This document shows, piece by piece, positions 50,256-59,229 of a stretch of 64,000 bases of DNA (within the stretch, counting starts at the first letter, position 1; every line of letters starts with the position of its first letter). The DNA is from Lysobacter solisilvae (GTDB lineage: Bacteria; Pseudomonadota; Gammaproteobacteria; Xanthomonadales; Xanthomonadaceae), in NCBI RefSeq assembly GCF_016613535.2, contig NZ_CP071518.1, positions 3,286,001-3,350,000 on the forward strand, read 5' to 3'. The notes under the pieces are model-generated. The model had not been told where the DNA came from. It was given only the letters and a program-made list of their open reading frames with translations, and did not search any database. The position numbers were made by a program, and so were the translations under genes.

Positions 50256-51707
50256 TCAGTGGAACTCCAGCGAAAGCGATCGTTCCGGACCGAACCGGAC
50301 CAGGTAACCCGGCAGGCCGGGTTGCGCGCGCAGGTCATGCAGCCCGATCGGGGTGACGATGGCCGCGCGGGACAGGCCGCCGCGGGCATCCAGTCCGATC
50401 AGCTTGAGTGAATCGGCGTCGCGCTGGGGAAAGCCGTTCACCCAGTCGCGCAGCGGGCCTGGGGCCAGCCGGAGCGTGCCGATGCAGGTGCCGTCCTCCA
50501 TCGCGAATACGGCGCGGCCGGCGAACGCCTTCCCGTCGAAATGGGCCGTGTAGGCCGAGGCACGCACGGGACAGGCGCGCGCGGGCGGTGACGGTCGTGG
50601 GGCCTCGCCCTGGAACGGCACGGCCAGCATCGTCGCGGTCTGCTCGATCGAGGAAACCCACAACGCATTGGACAACACGCTGGCCGCGAGCCGGCGCTGC
50701 GGCCACAGCACCAGCGCACTGCGTGCGCCCTCGGTGACGCCCGCGTGGTGCGCGATGCGCGCGCCGTCGGCGTCCTCCCCCACCCGCCAGCCAAAGCCCA
50801 CGGTGGCGTCACGCTCCCGAGCCAGGCTGCCGTCGGCCAACGCCATCGGCGTGAGCATCCCCTCGAAGGTAGCGCGCGACACGATGTCGCCCCCCATGGC
50901 GCGCGCGCCGAACAGCGCAATGGCCTCGGGCGTCGCGCCCAGCCCGCCGCCACCCCAGGTGTAGCTGAAGTCATGGGGCGGGGCCGGGACCGCGGCGCCG
51001 TCGACGAAGCGGTAGGCCCGCGAGGCCTGCACATCATCGCCATCGGTGGCGTCGGCCCCCAGTGCGAGACCAGGCGCGAGCGTGTCTTCCACATAGTCCA
51101 GGAACGGTACGCCCGCCCTCGCCTCCACCACCGCGCTGAGCAGCGTGTATCCCCAGGACGAGTAGCTGTACGCCGTCCCGGGCACGCTGAGGAGCTGGCG
51201 ATCCTGGAAGAGGCCCACGGCCTGGCGCACCGAGGCGTAATGCACGGCGCCGCGACCTTCGTCGACGGCCTGGTAATGCGGCAGTCCCGAAGTGTGCGCG
51301 GCCAGTTGCCGCGTGGTGAGCGGGCTCCATTGCGCGCCCAGCCAGGGCAGCACGGACTGGACGGGCGCATCGACGTCGAGCGCCCCTTCCTGCATGAGCC
51401 TGGCGGCCGCGGTCGCCGTCACGACCTTGGAGACGCTGGCCAGCCGGAACCGAGTGTGCCTGTCGACGGGCCACCCGCGCTCGACGTCGCGAAAACCGGC
51501 ACTGCCCGTCCAGACCGTGACGCCGTCGCGGACCACCGCCGCGCCCATGCCCGGCACCCCGGTGGCTTCCACCAGCGCGGCCAGCATCCGGTCCGAAAGG
51601 CGCGCGGCCGCCTCGTCGGCGGGGGTGCGCCCGGCGGGGCGGGTGGGCGCGGGGACGGACAGCCCGACCAGCACACAGGCCACGATGGCCGCGGAATTCC
51701 ATGTCAT
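50256..51707 (-). CDS. Serine hydrolase of the beta-lactamase / class C superfamily
   Basis: 483 residues with a signal-peptide-like N-terminus (MTWNSAAIVACVLVGLSVPA). The catalytic S-x-x-K is Ser91-V-S-Lys94 in RLASVSKVVT; the second element appears as YSYSSWGY and the third, HHAG, replaces KTG, as in esterase or peptidase members rather than true beta-lactamases. A C-terminal lipocalin-like segment (YTAHFDGKAFAGRAVFAMED) is common in this group. Probably a periplasmic esterase or peptidase. GGAG lies seven bases before ATG 51707. Confidence 0.87.
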   Translation of the reverse strand: MTWNSAAIVACVLVGLSVPAPTRPAGRTPADEAAARLSDRMLAALVEATGVPGMGAAVVRDGVTVWTGSAGFRDVERGWPVDRHTRFRLASVSKVVTATAAARLMQEGALDVDAPVQSVLPWLGAQWSPLTTRQLAAHTSGLPHYQAVDEGRGAVHYASVRQAVGLFQDRQLLSVPGTAYSYSSWGYTLLSAVVEARAGVPFLDYVEDTLAPGLALGADATDGDDVQASRAYRFVDGAAVPAPPHDFSYTWGGGGLGATPEAIALFGARAMGGDIVSRATFEGMLTPMALADGSLARERDATVGFGWRVGEDADGARIAHHAGVTEGARSALVLWPQRRLAASVLSNALWVSSIEQTATMLAVPFQGEAPRPSPPARACPVRASAYTAHFDGKAFAGRAVFAMEDGTCIGTLRLAPGPLRDWVNGFPQRDADSLKLIGLDARGGLSRAAIVTPIGLHDLRAQPGLPGYLVRFGPERSLSLEFH

Positions 51708-51924
51708 GTGCACACTCCATGCGGGGACGCAGGGGTAACGCGTGTGCCGGCGGGCGGTTGACGTGGGGGCTGAAAGAACATGCAGGGATCGAGGCCCCTG
51801 GACGCGAAATCGACAGCCGACGTCCTTCGGGATTTCGACGATCGTCCGCCCCCTCCCTGTCAGCGCGGATCGATCAACCCCGCCCTGCGGTGAAGGGAGC
51901 GGTCCGCAGGCTGCGGACCCACCC

Positions 51925-52824
51925 TCACGGCCCCACGAAGTTCCCGCCATCGGTGCAGGTGGTGAGCGCCGTGATGAAGCCACCGATCGTGTTGTCGTGC
52001 GCCAGGTGCTTGGCCGAATAGCAGTACACGCCGGCGCTGGGTGTGGTCCCCGGGCCGACGAGGTCGTTGTCGTGGACGCTCGGGCGCGCGGTGGAGGTGT
52101 CGTCGTAGGTCAGGATGCCGACGGCGGTCCCCGAGCCCTGCACGGCCAGGCCCCGGACGCGGTTGCCGGCGATCGTGCCGGAGCTGTAAAGGACCTGGAT
52201 GCCGTTCGCGCTGGCCGCGCCGCTGCCATTGGGCACGGCGGCGAGGTTGCTGACCAGGTTGCCCAGCACGTCGCCGTCGTAGGTGACGCTGATGCCCACC
52301 GCGGCGCCCGGCACGCTGGTCGAGCCGCCGGTATCGATCACCTTGTTGCGCTCGACCACCGAGCCATCGCCCTCCAGGAAGATCCCGTAGCGCGTGTTGC
52401 TGGCGAAACGGTTGTCCTGGACCACGTGCCCGGCCGAATGCGTCCTGCTGCTGGCTTCGATCGATACCCCGGCATAGAACCCGCGGATGTTGCAGTTGCG
52501 CACCGTGGCATTGAGCCGGTCCTCGGCCAGGATCCCGCTCGTCATGGTGGCGCTGCCCGCGGCCAGGCCGCCGAGCTTGAAGTCGTTGCAGTCGATGGTG
52601 ACGTTGTTGGTGGCGATGGTGATGGCCGCGCCGGTGGTGATGGCCGTGGTCAGGTCCTTGCGCATGCACCACACGCCCTGCGTGCCGATGACGACCGGCA
52701 GGCTTTCGATGAAGCGGCCCTCGCAGGCGTCATAGCTCTGGGCGGCGCGCGCGGCGCCGGGGAGCGCGAGCAGTCCGGTGAGAACGGCCAGCGTGGCCAG
52801 CAGGGGGCGGATCGGGATAAGCAT
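51925..52824 (-). CDS. Exported parallel beta-helix protein, subfamily B copy 1
   Basis: 299 residues. Signal peptide MLIPIRPLLATLAVLTGLLA, cut after ARA. The mature protein opens CEGRFIESLPVVIGTQGVWC, then NNVTIDCNDFKLGGLAAGSA, ATVRNCNIRGFYAGV, HVVQDNRFASNTRYGIFL and NKVIDTGGSTS, with strong similarity to copy B2 (55365) and weaker similarity to the A group. It is a right-handed beta-helix; no catalytic residues are evident. GGAG is five bases before the ATG, and the 55-base leader is almost identical to that of B2. Confidence 0.85.
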   Translation of the reverse strand: MLIPIRPLLATLAVLTGLLALPGAARAAQSYDACEGRFIESLPVVIGTQGVWCMRKDLTTAITTGAAITIATNNVTIDCNDFKLGGLAAGSATMTSGILAEDRLNATVRNCNIRGFYAGVSIEASSRTHSAGHVVQDNRFASNTRYGIFLEGDGSVVERNKVIDTGGSTSVPGAAVGISVTYDGDVLGNLVSNLAAVPNGSGAASANGIQVLYSSGTIAGNRVRGLAVQGSGTAVGILTYDDTSTARPSVHDNDLVGPGTTPSAGVYCYSAKHLAHDNTIGGFITALTTCTDGGNFVGP

Positions 52825-52963
52825 GGATGCTCCGATGAGAGTGCACGGGTGAGGCCCGGGGCGACTCTATCAGCAGCCATGGGAGGCCGAGGGGGCTGCG
52901 CAACCGATGGGGACGCAGCGAATCAACCGCGGGTGACTCTCCCCGGACTGGCGTCCCCTTGGA

Positions 52964-53848
52964 TCACCGCTCGATCAGCAGGCGCTTGCCCGGGTAGTCG
53001 ACGACGAACCGGCGATCGCCCATCAGGTCCAGGCCGAGGATCATGCCCGGCGCCTGGTCCATGCCCATCGGCACGAACACCGGCAGGTCGCCGATGGCCA
53101 GCGTGCTCGGACGGAACGCGGTGTCGCCGATGCCGATCCGCTGGAACGACCGGGTGTGATAGTCGAAGGCGTGCCGGGTGACGCCGCTGGCCATGGTCGC
53201 GGTCTGCAGCCCGGCGCTGCCGGGCGTGACCCCGGCGGCCCTGGCGGCGTGCCAGTTCATGAAGGTCCTGCTCGCACCGGTGTCGAGCACCGCGGTCACC
53301 GGCACGCCGTCCAGAGTCACATCGAGCATCACGAAACCGATTTCAGGCATCAGCCGGATCGGCACTTCGTCCCAGCCGCGCGTGGCCGCGGGCAGCGCGC
53401 CCGGCCGGTGCAGGCCGAGCCGGTTGGACACCAGATCGAACTCCACCATGTAGCTGCCCAGCACATCGCGCCCGAGCACGCCCATCACCTCTTCGCCGTG
53501 CTTGGCCGAGGCGGGGAAGCCCGACACCAACAGCTGGCCGGCGTCCTCGCCCGCCACCTGCAACCGCGGCAGGCGGTAACGCTGGATCATCTGCGAACCG
53601 CCGGCTCCGTAGATCTCGATCTGCGCGCCGGGCTCCGGCACCAGGCCCATGCGGGCGCGCCCATGCTCGTAGAGCGCCGTGGCGCTGGCCCCCGTGTCGA
53701 CCCCGAACAGTTGCGGCCCGTGCCCGCGGATCTGCACCTGCGTGACGACATGGCCCGTGCTGCTGCGCTGCAGGTCCTGGGTCCCGGCCTGCCCTGCCAC
53801 GGGCAGCGCGAGGGCGATGGGCAACAGCAGGCCAGGCGACATTTTCAT
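52964..53848 (-). CDS. Two-lobed retropepsin-like aspartic protease, exported
   Basis: About 294 residues with a signal peptide (MKMSPGLLLPIALALPVAGQ). Two retropepsin-type motifs in one chain, FGVDTGASATAL (Asp51) and AVLDTGASRTFM (Asp189), each followed by a glycine-rich flap region and a hydrophobic-hydrophobic-Gly element (GVLGRDVLG, ILGLDLMG). A single polypeptide carrying both active-site aspartates would fold like a pepsin. Substrate unknown. Starts at 53848 or 53842; the enormous upstream open frame is an artefact. Confidence 0.82.
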   Translation of the reverse strand: MKMSPGLLLPIALALPVAGQAGTQDLQRSSTGHVVTQVQIRGHGPQLFGVDTGASATALYEHGRARMGLVPEPGAQIEIYGAGGSQMIQRYRLPRLQVAGEDAGQLLVSGFPASAKHGEEVMGVLGRDVLGSYMVEFDLVSNRLGLHRPGALPAATRGWDEVPIRLMPEIGFVMLDVTLDGVPVTAVLDTGASRTFMNWHAARAAGVTPGSAGLQTATMASGVTRHAFDYHTRSFQRIGIGDTAFRPSTLAIGDLPVFVPMGMDQAPGMILGLDLMGDRRFVVDYPGKRLLIER

Positions 53849-54142
53849 GGGCACATCTCGATGGGAGTGGCCGCATCGTAGGGAGGCCACGCCAGTAGGG
53901 TATGTGCGGGAAGTCGGTGTGCCTTGGGGCAGGCCCTCGAGGACCGCCACAGCGCCTGCGTGCGGGTCACGCGGCCAGCTGCCCACGCGCCTTTCCGCGC
54001 CATGAACCCATGAACGGCACCTTCGCATTTCCTTTCCCCGGTCGGCGTTACACCATCCCCCGTCGTCCGACATTCCGCACTTCTTCAAAGACCCATCGGC
54101 CGCCGACCGCGCGACCGCAAAATTCCCGATCCGGAGGTGGGC

Positions 54143-54526
54143 ATGACCGTTACCGACCTGGGGCTGAAGTACGCCGCCCTCGACTTCCTCAAGCTGGCCG
54201 CCGCGGGTGACGTCGACGAAGCCTTCGAGCGGCACGTTGCCGCCAACTTCCGTCACCACAACCCGGCCTTTCGCGGCGACGCGGCGGCGTTGAAGCAGGC
54301 GATGCAGGCCAATGCCCGGGACAACCCCGACAAGTGCCTGGAAGTGCAGCGCTCGCTGCAGGACGGCAATGAAGTGGTCGTGTTCTCGCGCGTGCGCCAA
54401 CGCCCGGATGACCGCGGCGCGGCGGTGATCCACCTGTTCCGCTTCGAGGACGGGATGATCACCGAACTGTGGGACGTGGGTCAGGCGGTGCCGGAAGAGT
54501 CGGTCAACGAGCACGGGATGTTCTAG
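54143..54526 (+). CDS. NTF2-like / SnoaL-like small protein
   Basis: 127 residues with the cone-shaped NTF2 pattern: LKYAALDFLKLAAAGDVDEA, HVAANFRHHNPAFRGDAAAL, EVVVFSRVRQRPDDRG and HLFRFEDGMITELWD. The family includes polyketide cyclases, isomerases and many binding proteins; function unknown. The ATG at 54143 is preferred to GTG 54137 because GGAGG lies five bases before it. Confidence 0.85.
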   Translation: MTVTDLGLKYAALDFLKLAAAGDVDEAFERHVAANFRHHNPAFRGDAAALKQAMQANARDNPDKCLEVQRSLQDGNEVVVFSRVRQRPDDRGAAVIHLFRFEDGMITELWDVGQAVPEESVNEHGMF

Positions 54527-54654
54527 GCCGCGTACCGCACCGTCCGCGACACCGGTGCAGCCAGCAGCGTCGAGGCGACCACTGCGCTCCCGGATTCCAT
54601 GAAAACACCCATCCGGGGGAGGCCATCCGCCTGCGCCCCTTCCTCGTCAACGGA

Positions 54655-55116
54655 TCACTTGGCCTCGGGCGGGGGATCGTCGGAAGGGTGGTCCACGATA
54701 TACAGCCAGCGCCCGCCGATCTTCTTCTGCACATCGATGTAGCGTCCGTGGGTCACCGCTTCGGCCTGCGTCGCCTTGTCGACGTGGCTGACCGTGTAGG
54801 TGCCCCAGGTCACCTTGGTCGGACCCACGGTTTCCTCGCCGATCTGCGACAGCTTGAAGTCCTTGATCGTGACGCCCGAGAAGAAATGCGTGAACCCCTC
54901 GCGGATTGCCTGCCGCCCCTTGGCCATCGACCCGCCCGGGAACCAGACGATCGCGTCTTCGGCGTAGCACGACGACACCGCATCGGCGTCGCCGGCCTTG
55001 AACCCCGCGACGAAGCAATCTCCAGCCGGAGCCGGCTCCTTGGCCGCCGCACTGCCCGCGGCCAGGGCCATTCCGCACAACACGACGGCGACGGTCGATC
55101 GGCTCAGGACATGCAT
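54655..55116 (-). CDS. Exported NTF2-like (DUF4440/SnoaL) protein
   Basis: 153 residues. Signal peptide MHVLSRSTVAVVLCGMALAA, cut near SAAA-K. The mature domain (FVAGFKAGDADAVSSCYAED, REGFTHFFSGVTIKDFKL, THGRYIDVQKKIGGRWLYIV) has the hydrophobic-pocket pattern of DUF4440 proteins. In many bacteria these are periplasmic and of unknown ligand. GGAG precedes ATG 55116. It converges with the NTF2-like gene at 54143, making a second NTF2-like fold next to it. Confidence 0.8.
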   Translation of the reverse strand: MHVLSRSTVAVVLCGMALAAGSAAAKEPAPAGDCFVAGFKAGDADAVSSCYAEDAIVWFPGGSMAKGRQAIREGFTHFFSGVTIKDFKLSQIGEETVGPTKVTWGTYTVSHVDKATQAEAVTHGRYIDVQKKIGGRWLYIVDHPSDDPPPEAK

Positions 55117-55310
55117 GGCGCGTTCTCCGGTGGCGGCGGGCGCTAGGCGGCCCGTATCTGGCGCAACGCCAATCCGGACGGTGATCGGCCATGCAGGGCG
55201 CAGACTGAAACGGCACCGGAGGTAACGCCGGGGATCATCGATGCCCTGCGTCCCCCTTGTCTGTCCCAGTGGTTTCGCCTGGTCCCACGAGCCACCCACC
55301 TGGAGACGAC

Positions 55311-55332
55311 GAAGCCCGCGTGCGCGGGCTTC
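55311..55332. terminator. Hairpin after subfamily B copy 2
   Basis: GAAGCCCGC-GTGC-GCGGGCTTC, a perfect nine-pair stem about 35 bases after the stop at 55365. No T-run on the minus strand, so efficiency is uncertain. Confidence 0.5.
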
Positions 55333-55364
55333 GTGGTACTGCGTGCGCAAGCAACGGGAACTGA

Positions 55365-56252
55365 TCAGAGCCCCAGGTGATTCCCACCATCGGAGCAGGT
55401 GCTCACCGGCGAAGCGAAGCCGCCGATCGTATTGCCATGCACCAGGGCCATGGCCGAGAAGCAGTCCACGCCGCTGCCGGGCCCGAACCCGACCAGGTCG
55501 TTGTCATGGACGCTGGTGCGCTGGCCTCCGGTGTTGTAGACGAAGATCCCGGCCACCGAACCCGTCCCTACTGAACTCAGGCCACGCACGCGATTGCCGG
55601 CGACGCTGCCCGCGCCGTACATCGTCTGGATGCCGTATGAGCCCGCATTGCCGCCACCGTTCGGGACGGGGGCCAGGTTGCTGATGAGGTTGTCGAGCAC
55701 ATCGACGTTGTACACGGCGTTGATCCCCACCGCGCCGCCCGGATCGCTGGTCGAGCCGCCGGTATCGAGCACCTTGTTGTGCTCGATGACCGAATCGTCG
55801 CCGACGAGAAAGATGCCGTAGTGGGTATTGCTGGAGAACCGGCTGTTTTCGATCACGTGTCCGGCCGACAGCGCCTGGCTTCCCTCGATCCAGACCCCGG
55901 AATGGAACCCGCGGATGTTGCAGTTCCGGACGGTGGCATTGAGGCGGTCCTGTGCCCGGATGCCCACCGCGAAGGTGTTCAGGCCCGCGGACAGGCCGCC
56001 GATCTTGAAGTCGTTGCAGTCGATGGTCACGTTGTTGGTGGCGATGAGGATGGCCGCGCCGACGGCGATGCCGGTCGACACGTCCTTGCGCAGGCACCAC
56101 ACGCCCTGGCTGCTGATCGTGACGGGCAGGCTGTCGATGAAGCGCCCCTGGCAGGCGTCGTAGCTCTGGGCGGCGCGTGCGGCGCCGGGGATGGTGAGCA
56201 GGCAGCCGAAAACAGCCAGCATGGCCAGCACAGGACGGATCGGGGTAAGCAT
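55365..56252 (-). CDS. Exported parallel beta-helix protein, subfamily B copy 2
   Basis: 295 residues, very like copy B1: signal peptide MLTPIRPVLAMLAVFGCLLT, then CQGRFIDSLPVTISSQGVWC, NNVTIDCNDFKIGGLSAGLN, ATVRNCNIRGFHSGV, HVIENSRFSSNTHYGIFL and NKVLDTGGSTSDPGGAVGIN. Conserved cysteines pair with those of the A group. The leader (AGAGTCGGCCCGGGCCTCAC through CGGAGCATCC) is shared with B1, suggesting common regulation. Likely secreted. Confidence 0.85.
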   Translation of the reverse strand: MLTPIRPVLAMLAVFGCLLTIPGAARAAQSYDACQGRFIDSLPVTISSQGVWCLRKDVSTGIAVGAAILIATNNVTIDCNDFKIGGLSAGLNTFAVGIRAQDRLNATVRNCNIRGFHSGVWIEGSQALSAGHVIENSRFSSNTHYGIFLVGDDSVIEHNKVLDTGGSTSDPGGAVGINAVYNVDVLDNLISNLAPVPNGGGNAGSYGIQTMYGAGSVAGNRVRGLSSVGTGSVAGIFVYNTGGQRTSVHDNDLVGFGPGSGVDCFSAMALVHGNTIGGFASPVSTCSDGGNHLGL

Positions 56253-56462
56253 GGATGCTCCGATATGAGGGCGCGGGTGAGGCCCGGGCCGACTCTAGCA
56301 GCCGCCACGGCAGGTCGAGGGTTCCTGCCGCGAGGCTCTGCGGCATCCAGCCTGCCCCTTCGCCACGCTGGTCACACGCCCGCCATGCCGGCACCTGATC
56401 CAGGTCATGGCCGACGCGCTCCACGCGGTCGATCATGGCGCTCCGTGGTGGAGCGCAGGACC

Positions 56463-56600
56463 ATGAGCGAACTTGACGCACAGATCGACGAGGCAGATGA
56501 CCAGGTGCCCGAGGACAGCCGCTGGATCGAGCGCCTCAGCGGCGCCGTCAGCGACTATGAAGTGATGGGCGCGGAGGACGCCGCGGGATTGAGCCTGTGA
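56463..56600 (+). CDS. Very small acidic protein coupled to the 56597 gene
   Basis: 45 residues: SELDAQIDEADDQVPEDSRW, then IERLSGAVSDYEVMGAEDAA, strongly acidic. Its TGA overlaps the GTG of the next gene by one codon (GTGA), a sign of real translation and coupling. The frame is open far upstream, but only this part is plausible. GGAG and GCAGGACC precede the ATG. A small acidic protein before a small partner resembles an antitoxin-toxin pair, but no family evidence supports that. Confidence 0.55.
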   Translation: MSELDAQIDEADDQVPEDSRWIERLSGAVSDYEVMGAEDAAGLSL

Positions 56601-56863
56601 AGACCATTGCGCTGCAGCTGACGCATGCGGGCCCGGAGACCGCCGTCAGCATCGCCATCGATGGCGCCCTGGTGGCGCGCAAGCTCGGGCTCGAGACGGA
56701 AGCCTTTCGCCAGCTGATGGACAACCGCAAGGTGTCGGTGCTGTGCGAACGCGGCATCGGCCAGGACGCCGGCCTGTATCGGGCCACGTTCTACTTCGAG
56801 GATCGCCGCTTCCGCGCGATCGTGGAAAGCGACGGGCGCATCGTACAGACCGAGCCGCCCTAG
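56597..56863 (+). CDS. DUF6522-like small protein
   Basis: 88 residues: KTIALQLTHAGPETAVSIAI, LVARKLGLETEAFRQLMDNR and ATFYFEDRRFRAIVESDGRI fit the DUF6522-type pattern (my identification is tentative). It starts at GTG 56597, overlapping the upstream stop, and ends just before the palindromic repeat cluster. Cytoplasmic, function unknown. Confidence 0.62.
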   Translation: MKTIALQLTHAGPETAVSIAIDGALVARKLGLETEAFRQLMDNRKVSVLCERGIGQDAGLYRATFYFEDRRFRAIVESDGRIVQTEPP

Positions 56864-56930
56864 CCGCCCGATGCGCGGCGCTGCTTCCGCGGAAGGCGGG
56901 GGATCCATGGACGCTGCGTACCGACGTCAT

Positions 56931-57386
56931 CCCCGCGAAGGCGGGACGTGCTCCTCAACAGCGCAGCTGGTCATCCAGGGACGTTGCTTACAACACGTCT
57001 TTCCCGCGAAGGCGGGGATCCAGGGACGTTGCTTTCCGGCGTCTTCCCCGCGAAGGCGGGAAGTGCTCCTCAACAGCGCAGCTGGTCATCCAGGGACGTC
57101 ACCCAAAGCACGTCATCCCCGCGAAGGCGGGGATCCAGGGACGTTGCTTACAACACGTCTTTCCCGCGAAGGCGGGGATCCATGGACGTCACCTTCAGTA
57201 CGTCATCCCCGCGAAGGCGGGGATCCAGGGACTTGGCTCTGTTTGGCTCTTATTTGGACGCCGGCTACTGATTGCCCAGAAGCAACGTCCATGGATCCCC
57301 GCCTTCGCGGGGATGACGAACTCTGAGATTCTCGCGGACCCTGGATCACCAACTACGCTCTTGAGGAGTCCCCTCCCTTCGCGGGG
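56931..57386. repeat. Cluster of palindromic CCCGCGAAGGCGGG repeats
   Basis: Six direct copies of the core CCCGCGAAGGCGGG lie near 56931, 57002, 57045, 57117, 57161 and 57207; two inverted copies lie at 57295-57312 and 57372-57386. Most sit in a larger unit (CGTCATCCCCGCGAAGGCGG followed by GGATCCAGGGACG). A second module, GTGCTCCTCAACAGCGCAGC followed by TGGTCATCCAG, occurs at about 56948 and 57064 and in degenerate inverted form at 57345 and 57415. No gene is present. Confidence 0.9.
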
Positions 57387-57472
57387 ATGACGAACTCTTA
57401 GATTCCCGCGGCCCCTGGATCACCAGCTGCGCTCTTGATGAGTCCCCTCCCGCATCCGCGGGCCTCACAACG

Positions 57473-57497
57473 AAAAGGCCCCGCAATGCGGGGCCTT
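57473..57497 (-). terminator. Intrinsic terminator of the M20 peptidase gene
   Basis: AAGGCCCCGC-AAT-GCGGGGCCTT is a perfect ten-pair stem, followed on the minus strand by TTCGTT, 38 bases after the peptidase stop. Confidence 0.8.
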
Positions 57498-57534
57498 CTC
57501 CATGAACCGAATCAGCCGGTTCCAGACCTGTCGC

Positions 57535-58956
57535 CTACTCCGCCAGCGCCTTCACCAGGTCGAACAGGTAATCGCGACCGACATACACCGAGCGCACCTC
57601 GAGCCGTTCATTCAGGCCGTGCGCGCCGTTGCCATCCGGATCGCCCCACATGCCCGGCACGCCATAGGTCGGGATGCCCACGGCCGACATGTACAGGCCG
57701 TCGGTGGCGCCGGTCGACATCGACGGGATCACCGGCACGCCGGGGAAGTACTTCGCGCTCAGCTTTTCCATCGGCCCGATGATCGCCGGGTCCAGCGCCG
57801 GCGACTTGGCCAGCGGCTTGTCCTTGCGAGCCAGGTCGATGGAAATCTTCGGGTTGCCGATGGCCGCGGCCAGCGCGTCCTTGATCTCGAGCGGCGTGTG
57901 GCCGGGGAAGATGCGGCAATTGACGTTGGCCTCGACCCGCTGCGGCAGCGCGTTGACCGCGTGGCCGCCGTTGATCATCGTCGCCACGCAGGTCGTGCGC
58001 AGCATCGAATGGAAGCCCTTGTCGGTGTTGACCACCTTGGCCGCCTTCTCGTCGGACGGGTCCTTCGCCAGCGCGACCATCGCCGCGCCCATCTCGTCCT
58101 TGCGCGAGGCGCCGGCGCGCGAGAAGAAGGCGCGCGTGGTGTCACTGAACTCGGCCGGGAACTCGTGCGCGCCGACCTTCAGCAGGGCCTCGGACATCGC
58201 GTAGATCGCGTTCTCGCGCACCGGCTGGGAACTGTGCCCGCCGGGATTGGTGGCGACCAGGTGGTAGTCCTGGTAGATCTTCTCGCCGACCTGGATCGAC
58301 TGGGCGACGATGTGGCCCTTGCCGTCGGTGTCGCCGCCGCCGCCTTCGTTGAGCGCGAAGGCCGCGTCGATCAGGTCACGCTTGTTGTTGGCCAGGTACT
58401 GCGCGCCGTTGAACGCCGTGTCGGTCTCCTCGCCGCAGGTCAGCGCCATCTTGACCGTGCGCTGGGGCTTGTAGCCCTCCTGCTTGAAGCGGATCAGCGT
58501 GTCGGCCCAGCTGGCCGCCATCATCTTGTCGTCGGCGATGCCGCGCGCGTAGTAGTAGCCGTCCTCCTCGACCAGCGTGTACGGATCACGCACCCAGTCG
58601 GCGCGCTTGGCCGCCACCACGTCGATATGGGCCAGCAGCAGGATCGGCTTGAGCGTGCTGGACGTGCCGGGATACACGGCCACGATCCCGCCCTCCTTCG
58701 GATGATCGGGCACAGAGAACTGCGTGATCTGGTCGTCGCTGAACCCTGCCGCCTTCAGGCGCGTCGCGATCTGCGCCGCCGCCCGGGTGCAGTCGCCGCT
58801 GGTGACCGAGGTGTCGGTCTCGACCAGCTCCTTGTAGAGCTCGAAGAAGCGCTGCTGGTCGGGACGAAGCGCGCCCATCTTCCCGGTCGGCACCTGCGCC
58901 GACACCGTGCCCGCGACGAACGCCGTTACCGCCAGTGCAATCAATGCCGATCTCAT
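57535..58956 (-). CDS. Exported M20/M28-type zinc metallopeptidase
   Basis: 473 residues. Signal peptide MRSALIALAVTAFVAGTVSA. Metal ligands appear in order: LLAHIDVV (His), GIADDKMMA (Asp bridging), CGEETDT (Glu-Glu catalytic) and STGATDGLYM; a lid domain lies at about 230-345 (GGHSSQPVRENAIYAMSEAL). Most similar in plan to M20 carboxypeptidases/dipeptidases. Secretion suggests nutrient peptide breakdown. GGAG six bases before ATG 58956; the 75 codons upstream are non-coding. Confidence 0.9.
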   Translation of the reverse strand: MRSALIALAVTAFVAGTVSAQVPTGKMGALRPDQQRFFELYKELVETDTSVTSGDCTRAAAQIATRLKAAGFSDDQITQFSVPDHPKEGGIVAVYPGTSSTLKPILLLAHIDVVAAKRADWVRDPYTLVEEDGYYYARGIADDKMMAASWADTLIRFKQEGYKPQRTVKMALTCGEETDTAFNGAQYLANNKRDLIDAAFALNEGGGGDTDGKGHIVAQSIQVGEKIYQDYHLVATNPGGHSSQPVRENAIYAMSEALLKVGAHEFPAEFSDTTRAFFSRAGASRKDEMGAAMVALAKDPSDEKAAKVVNTDKGFHSMLRTTCVATMINGGHAVNALPQRVEANVNCRIFPGHTPLEIKDALAAAIGNPKISIDLARKDKPLAKSPALDPAIIGPMEKLSAKYFPGVPVIPSMSTGATDGLYMSAVGIPTYGVPGMWGDPDGNGAHGLNERLEVRSVYVGRDYLFDLVKALAE

Positions 58957-59229
58957 GAACCACTCCCCGAATTGAATGTCGCGCGAGCCGCGCAGTCCGT
59001 GCCCAATCGATGGAGCCTGGGCCCGGGGCTGATTCTTACAATATCTGAACGAGCAAGGATGGGCGGTCGACAGGCCTGGGCGCCGGCGGGGAGAGAAAGG
59101 CGTGGCCGGGCAAAGGCTGGGGTGGCTTTGTGCAAAGTCGGGGCGGGCTCCTGCCCGCCCTGCGTGACCGCCCGTCCCCACCTATGCCGTTCCTCGGGGT
59201 TACTGCTTCGAACCCGAAGGCCCCAAGCC

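Noticed and set aside
56463..56863. Calling the 45- and 88-residue pair a toxin-antitoxin module.
   Set aside because: Coupling and size fit, but the second protein resembles DUF6522 and neither has a toxin or DNA-binding motif.
56931..57386. Reading the CCCGCGAAGGCGGG cluster as a CRISPR array.
   Set aside because: Spacing between cores is irregular (about 40-75 bases), the cores are palindromic, inverted copies occur, and the intervening sequences are themselves repeated; no cas genes.
57502..59229. A very long plus-strand frame (57502 to 60075) over the M20 peptidase.
   Set aside because: Only its last 281 codons resemble the beta-helix family; the rest mirrors the minus-strand M20 gene, a known effect of high GC.
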